DNA of 45,656 nt from Deltaproteobacteria bacterium Ga0077539 (GTDB taxonomy: Bacteria; Myxococcota_A; Polyangia; Polyangiales; Ga0077539). Positions 32,807-40,560 of the stretch are shown piece by piece. Position 1 is the first letter of the stretch; every line of letters begins with the position of its first letter. Under the pieces are notes generated by a model. It saw only the letters and a program-made list of their open reading frames with translations. It had not been told where the DNA came from and did not search any database. The DNA is taken from positions 1 to 45,656 of the forward strand of contig LNEO01000270.1 of NCBI GenBank assembly GCA_001465015.1, written 5' to 3'. Position numbers and translations under genes: made by a program.

Positions 32807-33537
32807 TACGCGCAGCGCCGACACGCGATCATCGGACCTTGGTGCGGCTCGGGGCGCGCCCGGCGATGCCTCGCGCTACGAGCCCACACAATCAAGTTGG
32901 ATCGCCGTCCGTCGCGCAGCTCGGTGACGCAGTGGCGATTGGCCCCCGCGTGCAGAAGCGCGCTGCCCACGCGCGGCGTCCACTCGAATCGCTCGTCGGC
33001 GCGGCTTGGATCCCCGCGGTGCTCGTCGCAGCGAACGCCATGAAACTGCACCGCCGCGCCCTCGAAGTCCCATCCGAGGCACACGTTGAGCGTGACCTCG
33101 CTGTCGTCGACGTGCAGGTCGAGCGAACGATCACCGCCCATCGCGTACTCGACGACGAACGAGTGCTGGTGATCGAGCGAGACCGCGTGATGCGACGCGA
33201 GGGCTACCGTCGCGAGGGGTCGAACGCAGCGCGAGACGAGGTCGTCCATCGCGTACTCGAGCCCGAGCTCGCTCAGCACCACGCCGTAGGAGTTCATCGA
33301 GTTGGGGCGCGTCGGGCTGGCGTTGGCTCGCGCGCAATAGTGCTCGAAGGCGTGAAGCTCGCGCAGCCAGAGCTGGCATGTCTGCGGCGTGAACAGCTCG
33401 AACTCGAACACGCCCGGCGCGCGTTCATCGAGCACAGACGCAGGCGAGCCGCCGTCGAGCGCAGCGACGAGGCCCGGCGCGAGCATCGCGTCGGACAGCG
33501 ACGACAGCGCGGGTTGGCGAAGCCGGTAGGAGATCAT
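32806..33537 (-). CDS. 2-oxoglutarate/Fe(II) oxygenase (prolyl hydroxylase / OGFOD2-like)
   Basis: The C-terminal half shows the jelly-roll oxygenase signature: LDLHVDDSEVTLNVCL carries the H-x-D iron ligands, GAAVQFHGVR follows, and LLHAGANRHCVTELRDGRRSNLIVW has the distal iron His and the Arg that holds 2-oxoglutarate. The domain resembles prolyl-4-hydroxylase-type proteins related to OGFOD2. The likely protein is 243 aa from the ATG at 33537; a GTG at 33579 with a fair ribosome binding site would add 14 residues. The TAG stop shares its last base on the plus strand with the end of a repeat unit, and another repeat lies just upstream of the gene. Substrate unknown. Confidence 0.82.
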   Translation of the reverse strand: MISYRLRQPALSSLSDAMLAPGLVAALDGGSPASVLDERAPGVFEFELFTPQTCQLWLRELHAFEHYCARANASPTRPNSMNSYGVVLSELGLEYAMDDLVSRCVRPLATVALASHHAVSLDHQHSFVVEYAMGGDRSLDLHVDDSEVTLNVCLGWDFEGAAVQFHGVRCDEHRGDPSRADERFEWTPRVGSALLHAGANRHCVTELRDGRRSNLIVWARSARHRRARPEPHQGPMIACRRCA

Positions 33538-33601
33538 CGCGCCTGCGTAGTGCATCCGCGCGCGACCGGCACTGAACACCGCAGCGCCTTGCTTCTGAAA
33601 C

Positions 33602-33679
33602 GGGGACGGTCCTCAATAACTCAACTATTTTTCAGCCCAACGCCGCGCCGAAATACTTGAGTTATTGAGGACCGTCCCC
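33602..33679. repeat. 78-bp palindromic repeat element (second site)
   Basis: The element reads from GGGGACGGTCCTCAATAACT through a short unpaired part (CAGCCCAACGCCGCGCCG, 33633-33650) to the reverse complement ending GGACCGTCCCC. It is the same, by eye base for base, as 32628-32703 beyond the last few bases. It lies between the oxygenase gene and the DUF362 gene, both on the minus strand. The long stem with few mismatches could fold in RNA or single-stranded DNA. Confidence 0.88.
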
Positions 33680-33690
33680 ACTTGCGTCGC

Positions 33691-34749
33691 TTACATCCGC
33701 ACGTCGGACAGGTTGATCCGCGAGCGCTCTGCGATCCCGAGGCCCATTTGCTCGGCGTGCGCGAGGTAGCGCACGGCGCGGCCCGAGCGCTCGAGCGTGC
33801 GCATCCCGTGGGAGGTGCGCTGCGCGTCGACGATCTCTGTTCCGATCGTGTCGAGGGCGACCGGGTCGGTCGAGGCCATCACGGCCTCGTACACGACGCG
33901 CGCCGCGGGGTTGTCCTGCGGGCCGCGGTCATAGAGAACCTTGAACGCGTCCATGATGTGCAAACGAACGCGGCTCTTGATCGCGTCGTGCGCGTACAGG
34001 TCCGGGATGTTGCGGTTGCGCGAGTTGAGACCGTCGCGGTTGCGGTGAAAGTCCTCGGGGTTCTTCACGAGGCCGTGCGTGAGGTTCTTCATCGCGCCGG
34101 TGAATCCCGAGAGCGAGTGATCCTTCACCAGCGGAACGCCGATGATCGCCGAGCACCCGAGCAGCCCGCGCGAGTACCGCGTGCGGCCGCTGGGCACGCG
34201 CGTCTCGGGGCTCAAATCCGAGCCCGTGTGCACGTGCGTGCGGACGCCCTGCGGCATCTCCGAGCGCGCAACGCGCGTGGCGCTGAGAAAGCCCGACCAC
34301 TGCTCGAGCACCACGATGTTCGCCGCAGGAACGCCCGCCGCGATCACCCCGTTCACGATCGCGTACACGACCTCTTTGTTCGACGCCATGTTGCGCAGAC
34401 CCAGGCCGTTGACCTTGATCCCCACGGTGTCGCTCGGGTGGACGAACTTGCGCCACGCGCCCGCGAGCGTGCCCTCGCCCGTGAGCTCTTTGACCGCGCG
34501 CTCGACCATCGCCGCCGCGTCTTCGACCTTCGGAAACAAGTTGCCCGGCCGCATCGAGCCGGGCTTGGTCACCCGCACGACCTTGCCGTTCTGCGTCCAG
34601 GGCGTGAACCCCGCCGGGCGCGTCGCGGTGAAGTTGAACGGCGCTGCGCTGGGACGCGCGGATTGAGCCTCGGCCTCGGAGGCAAACGCGAGGGCGCCTG
34701 CGCCGACCGCAGCACCCGCGAGAAAATCACGACGATCGATCGATTCCAT
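33691..34749 (-). CDS. DUF362 protein with Tat signal
   Basis: The 352-aa protein begins with a twin-arginine signal (ESIDRRDFLAGAAVGAGALAFA, cleavage near AEAQ), so it is probably exported folded, perhaps with a cofactor. The mature part has the DUF362 pattern: DTVGIKVNGLG, VVYAIVNGVIAAGVPAANIVVLEQW, CSAIIGVPLVKDHSLSGFTGAMKNLTHG, and IMDAFKVLYDRGPQ, with TDPVALDTIGTEIVD near the end. No 4Fe-4S cluster motif is present, unlike some members. Its biochemical activity is not established. The ATG at 34749 begins the Tat signal. The gene is divergent from tmk. Confidence 0.87.
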   Translation of the reverse strand: MESIDRRDFLAGAAVGAGALAFASEAEAQSARPSAAPFNFTATRPAGFTPWTQNGKVVRVTKPGSMRPGNLFPKVEDAAAMVERAVKELTGEGTLAGAWRKFVHPSDTVGIKVNGLGLRNMASNKEVVYAIVNGVIAAGVPAANIVVLEQWSGFLSATRVARSEMPQGVRTHVHTGSDLSPETRVPSGRTRYSRGLLGCSAIIGVPLVKDHSLSGFTGAMKNLTHGLVKNPEDFHRNRDGLNSRNRNIPDLYAHDAIKSRVRLHIMDAFKVLYDRGPQDNPAARVVYEAVMASTDPVALDTIGTEIVDAQRTSHGMRTLERSGRAVRYLAHAEQMGLGIAERSRINLSDVRM

Positions 34750-34962
34750 AGTGGCACTGACCTCACTTCGATGGTGGGCGCGCGATCGTCGCCCTCCTCG
34801 GACCACTCTTCGCTAGCACGCGTCGGACGGACACGTCGAGAAGGCGACGGTACGAACGGCACTCATACGCACGCCGAACGTCGGTCATTCCCGGTCCAGT
34901 GCTCTCTGTTGGTTCGTTGCCCCAACGCGCCCGATGAGGGTACGGACGATCACGAGACCGCA

Positions 34963-35625
34963 ATGAGCCACTCAGCCTCCGCTACTTCCGGCCGCTTCAT
35001 CGTCCTCGAAGGCATCGATGGCGCCGGAACGACCACGCAGACCGAACGCCTCATCGAAGTCCTGCGCGCTCGAGGCCTCCGCGCCCTCCCCACGCGCGAG
35101 CCGACGACAGGACCGATTGGTACGATGATTCGCCAGGTCCTGACTGGTCGCATCGTCGTGGCAGACGACCGTGGCCCGCGCGCGCCCGACTGGACCACGA
35201 TGGCGCTGCTGTTCGCCGCGGACCGGATGGACCACCTCGACGCCGAGATTCTTCCCGCCCTTCGAGCGGGGCAAATCGTGGTGAGCGACCGCTTCGACCA
35301 CTCGTCGGTGGCCTATCAGTCTGCGTCCGCGCAGGACCCGACGGCGGTCGCGTGGATCCAACAGCTCAACGCCCGCGCTCGAAGGCCAGACCTCACGATC
35401 GTGCTGAACGTCCCCGAAGACGTCGCCGCCGAGCGAAGAGCGCGCCGAGGTCATCGCGCAGAGCTCTATGAACAGAGCGCGTTTCAGCAGCGTTTGGCCG
35501 CTTTTTATCGCGACCTCGAGCGTCACTATCCGGGCGAGCGAATCGCCCACATCGACGGCCGCGGCACGCCCGACGAGGTGCACCAGGCGATTCTCGGCGA
35601 GGTCGACGCGATCCTCCCGAAGTAA
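34963..35625 (+). CDS. tmk: Thymidylate kinase-like protein with altered P-loop
   Basis: The 220-aa protein matches thymidylate kinase (dTMP to dTDP): FIVLEGIDGAG at the N-terminus, LPTREPTTGPIG, the DR motif SDRFDHSSVAYQ, a basic LID-like RRARRGHRAELYE, and a Tmk-type C-terminus. The length is normal. In the P-loop, however, the position expected to be Lys reads Thr (GIDGAGTTTQ instead of GxxGxGKTTQ). This residue normally contacts the phosphates and is rarely replaced. Either this subgroup uses another basic residue, the enzyme is inactive, or there is an error at one base or codon. The ATG at 34963 fits the family. It is the only tmk-like gene visible here. Confidence 0.85.
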   Translation: MSHSASATSGRFIVLEGIDGAGTTTQTERLIEVLRARGLRALPTREPTTGPIGTMIRQVLTGRIVVADDRGPRAPDWTTMALLFAADRMDHLDAEILPALRAGQIVVSDRFDHSSVAYQSASAQDPTAVAWIQQLNARARRPDLTIVLNVPEDVAAERRARRGHRAELYEQSAFQQRLAAFYRDLERHYPGERIAHIDGRGTPDEVHQAILGEVDAILPK

Positions 35626-35726
35626 ACCAGCGCCGCTGCCACGGGGAGACCGAGCGCCGAGGCAGCGTAGGTTCTGCCGCGAAGTAGCGCGCGGCGGCGC
35701 CGCTCTGCTAGGCACCCGCCACGGCC

Positions 35727-36257
35727 ATGTCATCGCAACGAAGCCCGATGCTTTCACGCTCGCTCGAAATCTCCGTCACCGCCGTTGTGATCGCGACCAG
35801 CACCATGCTGGTCGGCTGCGGACGACCGAGCGAGGTTCGCGCGACCCAACAAGCGCCCTCGATCGAAGAGACCGCACAGAGCTCGGGCTCGAGCGCGACC
35901 GCCGCGCAGACCGCGCGCGCGACGCCCACTCAGCTCACGCGGGCGCTGATCGAAGAGACCGTGCGCGAGGGGCTCGGCGCGTTTCTCTCGCGCGTCGAGG
36001 TGACGCCGGTGGTCAACGGGCGACGCTTCGTCGGCTTTCGGCTCGAGTCTGCGGAGGACCTCGCGTCCTGGCGCGCGGCGGGCGCGGATCTTCGCGTCGG
36101 CGACGTGGTGCAACAAATCAACGGCCAGACGATCGAGCGCCCCGAGCAGGCGCTGTGGGCCTTCGAACAACTGCGCATCGCGCGAGGAATCGAAGTGGTC
36201 GGAGTGAGAGGTTCTGCACCGTTTCGCGTATACAGTCCCATCGTGGACTCACAGTGA
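35727..36257 (+). CDS. Lipoprotein with PDZ-like domain
   Basis: The 176-aa protein has a signal peptide ending at the lipobox MLVGC near residue 31, a Ser/Thr/Ala-rich linker and a C-terminal domain of about 100 residues. Its end, ADLRVGDVVQQINGQTIERPEQALWAFEQLR, is the carboxylate-binding fold segment of PDZ domains as in GspC of type II secretion. The preceding RVEVTPVVNGRRFVGFRL also fits GspC's pattern. A GspC-like or protease-adapter role is possible, but no type II secretion genes are nearby. Start ATG at 35727; an ATG at 35748 is also possible. Confidence 0.72.
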   Translation: MSSQRSPMLSRSLEISVTAVVIATSTMLVGCGRPSEVRATQQAPSIEETAQSSGSSATAAQTARATPTQLTRALIEETVREGLGAFLSRVEVTPVVNGRRFVGFRLESAEDLASWRAAGADLRVGDVVQQINGQTIERPEQALWAFEQLRIARGIEVVGVRGSAPFRVYSPIVDSQ

Positions 36258-36316
36258 GTCCAACGCACAACCGCCCTGGGGCCACTGCCCTGGGACCTCG
36301 TGGAGTCAATCGACCG

Positions 36317-37054
36317 ATGCGTACCGTCCTTCGTTCGAGCGTTTTTTCTTCGTTCGTCGCCCTCGCAATGATGGCTTCTTCGGCGCACGCGATCACGGAT
36401 CCGGCGCAGCAACCGCAGCAGCCGCCGCCGCAGCAGCAAACCAACCCCGATGGAAGCCCCGTCATGATGGGGCAGCCCGGCCAGCCGGGCCAGCCTGGGC
36501 AGCCGATGATGCAGCCGCCACCGCCTCCGCGCATGGGAGTCTGGGCGCAGGCGCGCCTCGGCGGCGGCGTCGAGTGGCACGGGACGCACTCCGACGCGAT
36601 GGGAATCCGCCCGGGTCCCCGAGGCAACGCATTCGCGATGGTCGCGGGCGGCTATCAATTGCCGAACCGCATCGGCTTCAGCATCTACGGCAGCGGGCGC
36701 TATCTGTTCAGCCGCGTCTGTGACGGCGTCGGTCGCTGTACGGGCAACGAAGGCACCGGCGTGCTCGACATCGAGATCGGCCTGCTCGTTCGGTACACGG
36801 CGCTCGAGCAGTCGCGCTTGCACCCGGTCGCCGAGCTCGGCGCCCAGCTCCACCTGCTGCCTGCGCCGGGCGCCTTCGGCATCGGTTACGGCGGGCAGGT
36901 CTCGCTCGGACTGGAGTTCGACGTCACGTCCAACTTCTCGATCGACGCGATGCTCCGCGGCCAGCTCTTCGTGACGGGCTGGAGCGTTGGTGGCCCCAAC
37001 GATCTGCTCGGCTTTCGCGTAGAGCCGATGCTCGGCGCGACGCTGTACTGGTGA
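36317..37054 (+). CDS. Outer-membrane beta-barrel-like protein, 245 aa
   Basis: The protein has a signal peptide (SSVFSSFVALAMMASSAHA) and a Pro/Gln/Gly-rich linker of about 45 residues with three GQP units. A beta-rich domain rich in aromatic ends of strands follows (GVWAQARLGGGVEW, FAMVAGGYQLPNRIGFSIYG, VLDIEIGLLVRYTA, PMLGATLYW). The terminal aromatic W is typical of outer-membrane beta-barrels. It may be a porin-like or structural protein. It is in the same neighbourhood as three other barrel-like genes on the opposite strand. Start ATG at 36317 begins the signal; the upstream part of the frame is antisense-type. Confidence 0.75.
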   Translation: MRTVLRSSVFSSFVALAMMASSAHAITDPAQQPQQPPPQQQTNPDGSPVMMGQPGQPGQPGQPMMQPPPPPRMGVWAQARLGGGVEWHGTHSDAMGIRPGPRGNAFAMVAGGYQLPNRIGFSIYGSGRYLFSRVCDGVGRCTGNEGTGVLDIEIGLLVRYTALEQSRLHPVAELGAQLHLLPAPGAFGIGYGGQVSLGLEFDVTSNFSIDAMLRGQLFVTGWSVGGPNDLLGFRVEPMLGATLYW

Positions 37055-37144
37055 GCTCGGCCGCTCGGGAGGGGAGCAGGCCTGCGCCTCGAGCATGTCG
37101 CGCGTCGCAAACGCGTCGAGCGCTGCGAGACGCTCGTGGGCGCG

Positions 37145-37702
37145 TCAGAACGTGACGCCGATGATGAACGCGCCGTGGTAGCCCCACCAGAACCAGTCGT
37201 TACCGTAGCCCAAACCAATAGGCAGACTGAGTCCCACGGGGCGAATGCCGATCAAGAGGCGATCGAGGAGGATGAGCTTGAGCTCGAGCCCGAGCTCGGG
37301 CCCGATCCACCCTCCGCCGCAGTAGCCGTCACGACCTCCGCCACACCAGCGGTTCCAGAAGCCAGCCGAGAGGCCGACGTAAGGCGTGATCAAGAACGCG
37401 ACGTTGGGGATGACCTGGATGTCGTACATGAAGCGCCCTTGGGCGCCGATGCCTGCGCCTGCCCAGAGCGGCACGAGCAAGCCAACCCCAAAACCCGGTC
37501 CCTGTTGACGCCCGCGCATGTGGTACTGGAACTCGAGCTCCACGCGTCCGCCGCCGAAACCTGAACCGAATCCCCCGCCGAAATTCCCGACGAAGGCCAT
37601 CGGACGGGAGTTGCCGCCGACCACGTCTTGGGCGTTGGCAGTGGTCGAAATCGCGAGCGTGGCGCCGAGCACTGCGGCGGCTGCAAAGTAGCTGTGCTTC
37701 AT
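37145..37702 (-). CDS. Outer-membrane-protein-like, 185 aa, Gly-rich
   Basis: The signal peptide MKHSYFAAAAVLGATLAIST (cleavage after ANAQ) is followed by a Gly/Phe-rich start (GNFGGGFGSGFGGG). Alternating strands then follow: EFQYHMRG, GVGLLVPLWAGAGIGAQGRFMYDI, NVAFLITPYVGLSAGFW, LELKLILLDRLLIGIRPVGLSLPIG, ending in AFIIGVTF. The terminal Phe is the usual barrel C-terminus. The strands match those of the two following minus-strand genes, especially FLITPYVGL and LLIGIRPVGLSLPI, so they are paralogues. A Cys pair (CGGGRDGYC) may form a disulfide. Start ATG at 37702. Confidence 0.8.
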   Translation of the reverse strand: MKHSYFAAAAVLGATLAISTTANAQDVVGGNSRPMAFVGNFGGGFGSGFGGGRVELEFQYHMRGRQQGPGFGVGLLVPLWAGAGIGAQGRFMYDIQVIPNVAFLITPYVGLSAGFWNRWCGGGRDGYCGGGWIGPELGLELKLILLDRLLIGIRPVGLSLPIGLGYGNDWFWWGYHGAFIIGVTF

Positions 37703-37886
37703 GGTGAGTGATCTCCGTGGTGAGCGTCGCGCGGGATGCTGAAGGCTCGACGCCGGTCAGGTCACACGCAACGCATACAGTCTCGTAGTCTCCAACGATT
37801 GCGCGCAGAACAGAAGCGCATTGAATTCGCTGGGACGAATCGAAGAAACCGTCGAATGCTCGCGTCTGAGCGCTCTCTCTCGACGC

Positions 37887-38456
37887 TCAAAACGTGAACC
37901 CTATGGAAAGTGCGATATCCCACAGCATGTCCCACTGAATGGGCAGGCCGCTGCTCTGACGCTCGCCAATGATCAGCGGGACGTGCAGGCCGAAGGGACG
38001 AAACGCGAGGTACAGCCGGTCGAGCACGAACTTGAGCTCGACGCCTGCGTTGGGCGTCGCTGCGACGCGCCAGCCCGCGAGGTCCATCTTGTTCTCGACG
38101 ATGGCCACGCCGAGCTCGAGCCCCACATAGGGCGAGATGAACACGTTGGCGCCGTTGACCAGGCGATAGTCGTATTGGTACCGCGCCAGGCCGGTGATGC
38201 TCACGCCGCCGAGGTCGGGCCTGTACGTCGCGCCCGCGCCCACGCCGAGCATGTGCCCTTGAAAACGTGGGCCAAAGTGCTGCTGGTACTCGAGATGCCC
38301 GTGCGGATAGGCGCCGCCGAGGATCCCGATGCTGGTCCCGAGGTTGAGGATGCCCGCGCGGCGCGGCTCGAGCGCGGGTGTACTTTGCGCGGACGCCGCT
38401 GGCGCGGAGGCGACGAGGGCCAAAGCGAGCGAGGAGCCGAGCACGAGCCTTGTCAT
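37887..38456 (-). CDS. Outer-membrane-protein-like, 189 aa
   Basis: A paralogue of the neighbours. The signal MTRLVLGSSLALALVASAPAASAQ is followed by a barrel-type domain: GILNLGTSIGILGG, MLGVGAGATYRPDLGG, NVFISPYVGLELGVAI, VELKFVLDRLYLAFRPFGLHVPLIIGE and WDIALSIGFTF with terminal Phe. The order of strands and the D-R-L-x-L-x-F-R-P-x-G motif match the 37145-37702 protein. The ATG at 38456 begins the signal; the in-frame upstream ATG at 38513 is less likely. Function unknown, probably an outer-membrane structural protein. Confidence 0.78.
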   Translation of the reverse strand: MTRLVLGSSLALALVASAPAASAQSTPALEPRRAGILNLGTSIGILGGAYPHGHLEYQQHFGPRFQGHMLGVGAGATYRPDLGGVSITGLARYQYDYRLVNGANVFISPYVGLELGVAIVENKMDLAGWRVAATPNAGVELKFVLDRLYLAFRPFGLHVPLIIGERQSSGLPIQWDMLWDIALSIGFTF

Positions 38457-38575
38457 CGCGGACCGCTGCACCCCTGACGTTTTATCGCGAAACGCTCTCG
38501 CCGCGAAGCCCAAGCGTCGCGCTGCGTCGCATCCCTCGGCGCGGGATCGAATTCCTCACTCGCTCGAACGCGTGA

Positions 38576-39138
38576 TCAGAACGTGGCGCCGCCGCCGAAG
38601 GCGATGTCGTAGTTGAAGAACGCGAGGGCGCCGAGATCTCCAATGAAGAGCGGCACCGAGAATCCGATGGGCCTGAACGTGAGAAACCCTCGGTCCGCGA
38701 GGATCAGTCGAAGCTCGCCTCCGAAGTGAAACGCTAGCCAAATGCCCCAAAACCCCCACCGAAGATCCCGCCCGCGGTCAGGCCGCCGTAGGGCGTGATG
38801 AGAAACGCGACGCCTTCGATGGGTTGAATGTTGTACTGAAAGCGACCGAGCGCGCCGATCCCGAAGCCCGGAATGTACGTGTCCAGACCGACGCCGATGG
38901 CTGGGCCGCGCATCCCCTCGCCGAAGCTGTAGTGAAACTCGGGGTTGAGCCGAAAGGCGGCCCCCACACCAACAGCGCCGCCCCCGCCCGCGATCCCGAT
39001 GCTTCCGCCGAGGTTGAGCGTCGCGCCCATGCGCCGAGAGTTTCCGCTCAGCGCGCCTTGCGCCGACGCGTTGGGCGCGGCGAGCGCGAGCGCGGCGCCG
39101 AGAGCGGCACCCGAGAGCCAAAGACGAGCGTGCTTCAT
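38576..39138 (-). pseudogene. Outer-membrane-protein-like gene with a -1 frameshift
   Basis: The first frame starts at ATG 39138 with signal MKHARLWLSGAALGAALALA and runs through GVAFLITPYGGLTAGGIFGGGFG, then hits a TAG at 38734-38736. The second half continues in the -1 frame from about 38750, reading GFWGIWLAFHFGGELRLILAD, RGFLTFRPIGFSVPLFIGD and ending NYDIAFGGGATF. Joined, the product would be about 187 aa, matching its 185-aa paralogue strand for strand (FLITPY-GL, TFRPIGFSVPL). The break lies in a GGGGG-TTTT-GGGG run that includes a perfect X-XXY-YYZ slippery heptamer (G-GGT-TTT, 38749-38755). It may be a one-base deletion, an assembly error at the homopolymers, or a programmed -1 frameshift. 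I call it disrupted because the first is the simplest. Confidence 0.75.
38749..38755 (-). other. Slippery heptamer G-GGT-TTT at the frameshift
   Basis: On the minus strand the codons around the break are GGG GGT TTT GGG. The heptamer G-GGT-TTT fits the X-XXY-YYZ rule for -1 slippage, with GGT to GGG and TTT to TTT re-pairing. A -1 slip here leads exactly into the frame that restores the rest of the protein. Confidence 0.6.
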
Positions 39139-39258
39139 GGTCGTGTTCTCCGAATCTCCCCGAAATCGAACGACGAGACGCGTTGCCCGCCAGGGATGTC
39201 TGACGGTCTCCCTACAATACAAATATGTCTATTGAAGAATTTTCGCCTCGCCGCGCGC

Positions 39259-40560
39259 TCAGCCGAGGAGCTCGGTGATCCTGACGCCGACCTCGCCCTC
39301 GACGTCACACAGCTCGCCGCGCGCGATCAGTCGATCCCCCGCGACGATCTCGACCGGCGATCCGACGCGCGTGGGCAGCGCGATCACTTCACCGGGCCGC
39401 CACGCGCCCACTTCGGCCACCGCGAACGAGCCGCGCGCGAGGACCACCTCGACCTCGACCGGCAGCGTCGAGAGCAGCGCCGTGCGCGCCGAGGCGTCGG
39501 TCCGACCCGCGGCGTCACCGCCATTCGCCCTGGCGTCCATCGGATCATTTGAATTCATGTGCGATCGATCGTCGTTGCTCATGGCTCTCACCCTCGAGCG
39601 CGGCTCACCCTCGCAGCGAAGCGCTCCATCGAAGTACACCGGGCACTCGACGCTCCCGAGCGAGAGCGTCATGGGACCTGCCAGCGTCTGATCCGCGCGG
39701 CGCTCGAGCGGCGCCCCGAGCACGAGCAGCGAGCCCCGGCTCAGCGCAGAGAGCTCCTCGGTCGACACCGACGCGCGCGCGCAGACGAGCGCCGCGCGGA
39801 CGCGCATCGACCCGACCCTCGGCGAGATCGCGCCGAGCATCGCGTCTGCGCTCACCCTCGCCAGAGACGCGGGCACGATGAGCGCCGCGGATCCTCCGTA
39901 GCCCGCGACCGCGACGCGAGCGGGCCACACGACCAGCTCACCTTGCGCGAGCGCCGCGTCCACGTCGTCCCAACGGTCGGTCGCCGCGCGAAACAACGGT
40001 GGGGTCGCGGGGATGCACAGGTGTCGAGCGCCCTGGATGCACGCGAGCGCGAAGGAGCCCTCCATCGCGGCGGTCCACGGGGAAGGCGCGAGGTAGCGCT
40101 GGGCCTCTTCGTCGCTGGCCCCCGAGCACTTCGCGCTGATCCAGCGCGCCAAGGGCGCGTCGATGGCGACGCACATCGCTCCCTGCTCGACAGAGGGCAG
40201 CGAGAACAGCGCGAACACCGTCGGCCGCGACGCGTACGCGCGAGCCACCGAAGACCGCGCGCGAACCGAGAGAAACCCGTGCTCGATCTGCACGCCCGCC
40301 GCGCCGCCGAGCATCGCGCCGAGCTTGGCCCCGAGCGGAGATTGCCCCAGCGGAGCGCGATCGAACCACGCGCGCGCGACGGTCTTCGAGAGCGCCGCGC
40401 TCTGCCGCGTCCAGCGCGGCCACGAGTCAGTGCTGTACGGAGCGACGTGGCGGCGCTGCATCGATCGCGGGCATTGATCGCACGACGCTCGCGAATCTCC
40501 AAGCCGTCCGCGGCGCCGTGCTTGTGGTTCACCAGGGCCGTCGCTTACAACAGCCTCCAT
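39259..40560 (-). CDS. SctQ/FliN/FliM-like protein with SpoA domain
   Basis: The C-terminal 70 residues, LPVEVEVVLARGSFAVAEVGAWRPGEVIALPT then SPVEIVAGDRLIARGELCDVEGEVGVRITELL, are a SpoA domain. This is the domain of FliM, FliN and SctQ that builds the cytoplasmic ring of flagella and type III secretion systems. The first 340 residues form an alpha/beta region with possible second SpoA-like part (APLERRADQTLAGPMTLSLGSVECPVYFDGALRCEGEP). The size (433 aa, or 400 aa if the ATG at 40461 is used) fits SctQ better than FliN. I prefer the ATG at 40560 because AGAGGG lies upstream and it overlaps the stop of the SctP-like gene by 16 bases, implying coupling. Other injectisome genes are not in the window. 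Confidence 0.75.
   Translation of the reverse strand: MEAVVSDGPGEPQARRRGRLGDSRASCDQCPRSMQRRHVAPYSTDSWPRWTRQSAALSKTVARAWFDRAPLGQSPLGAKLGAMLGGAAGVQIEHGFLSVRARSSVARAYASRPTVFALFSLPSVEQGAMCVAIDAPLARWISAKCSGASDEEAQRYLAPSPWTAAMEGSFALACIQGARHLCIPATPPLFRAATDRWDDVDAALAQGELVVWPARVAVAGYGGSAALIVPASLARVSADAMLGAISPRVGSMRVRAALVCARASVSTEELSALSRGSLLVLGAPLERRADQTLAGPMTLSLGSVECPVYFDGALRCEGEPRSRVRAMSNDDRSHMNSNDPMDARANGGDAAGRTDASARTALLSTLPVEVEVVLARGSFAVAEVGAWRPGEVIALPTRVGSPVEIVAGDRLIARGELCDVEGEVGVRITELLG

Noticed and set aside
32573..33679. CRISPR array
   Set aside because: Repeats are inverted as well as direct, spacers are missing or irregular, and no cas gene is near; a REP/MITE-type element fits better.
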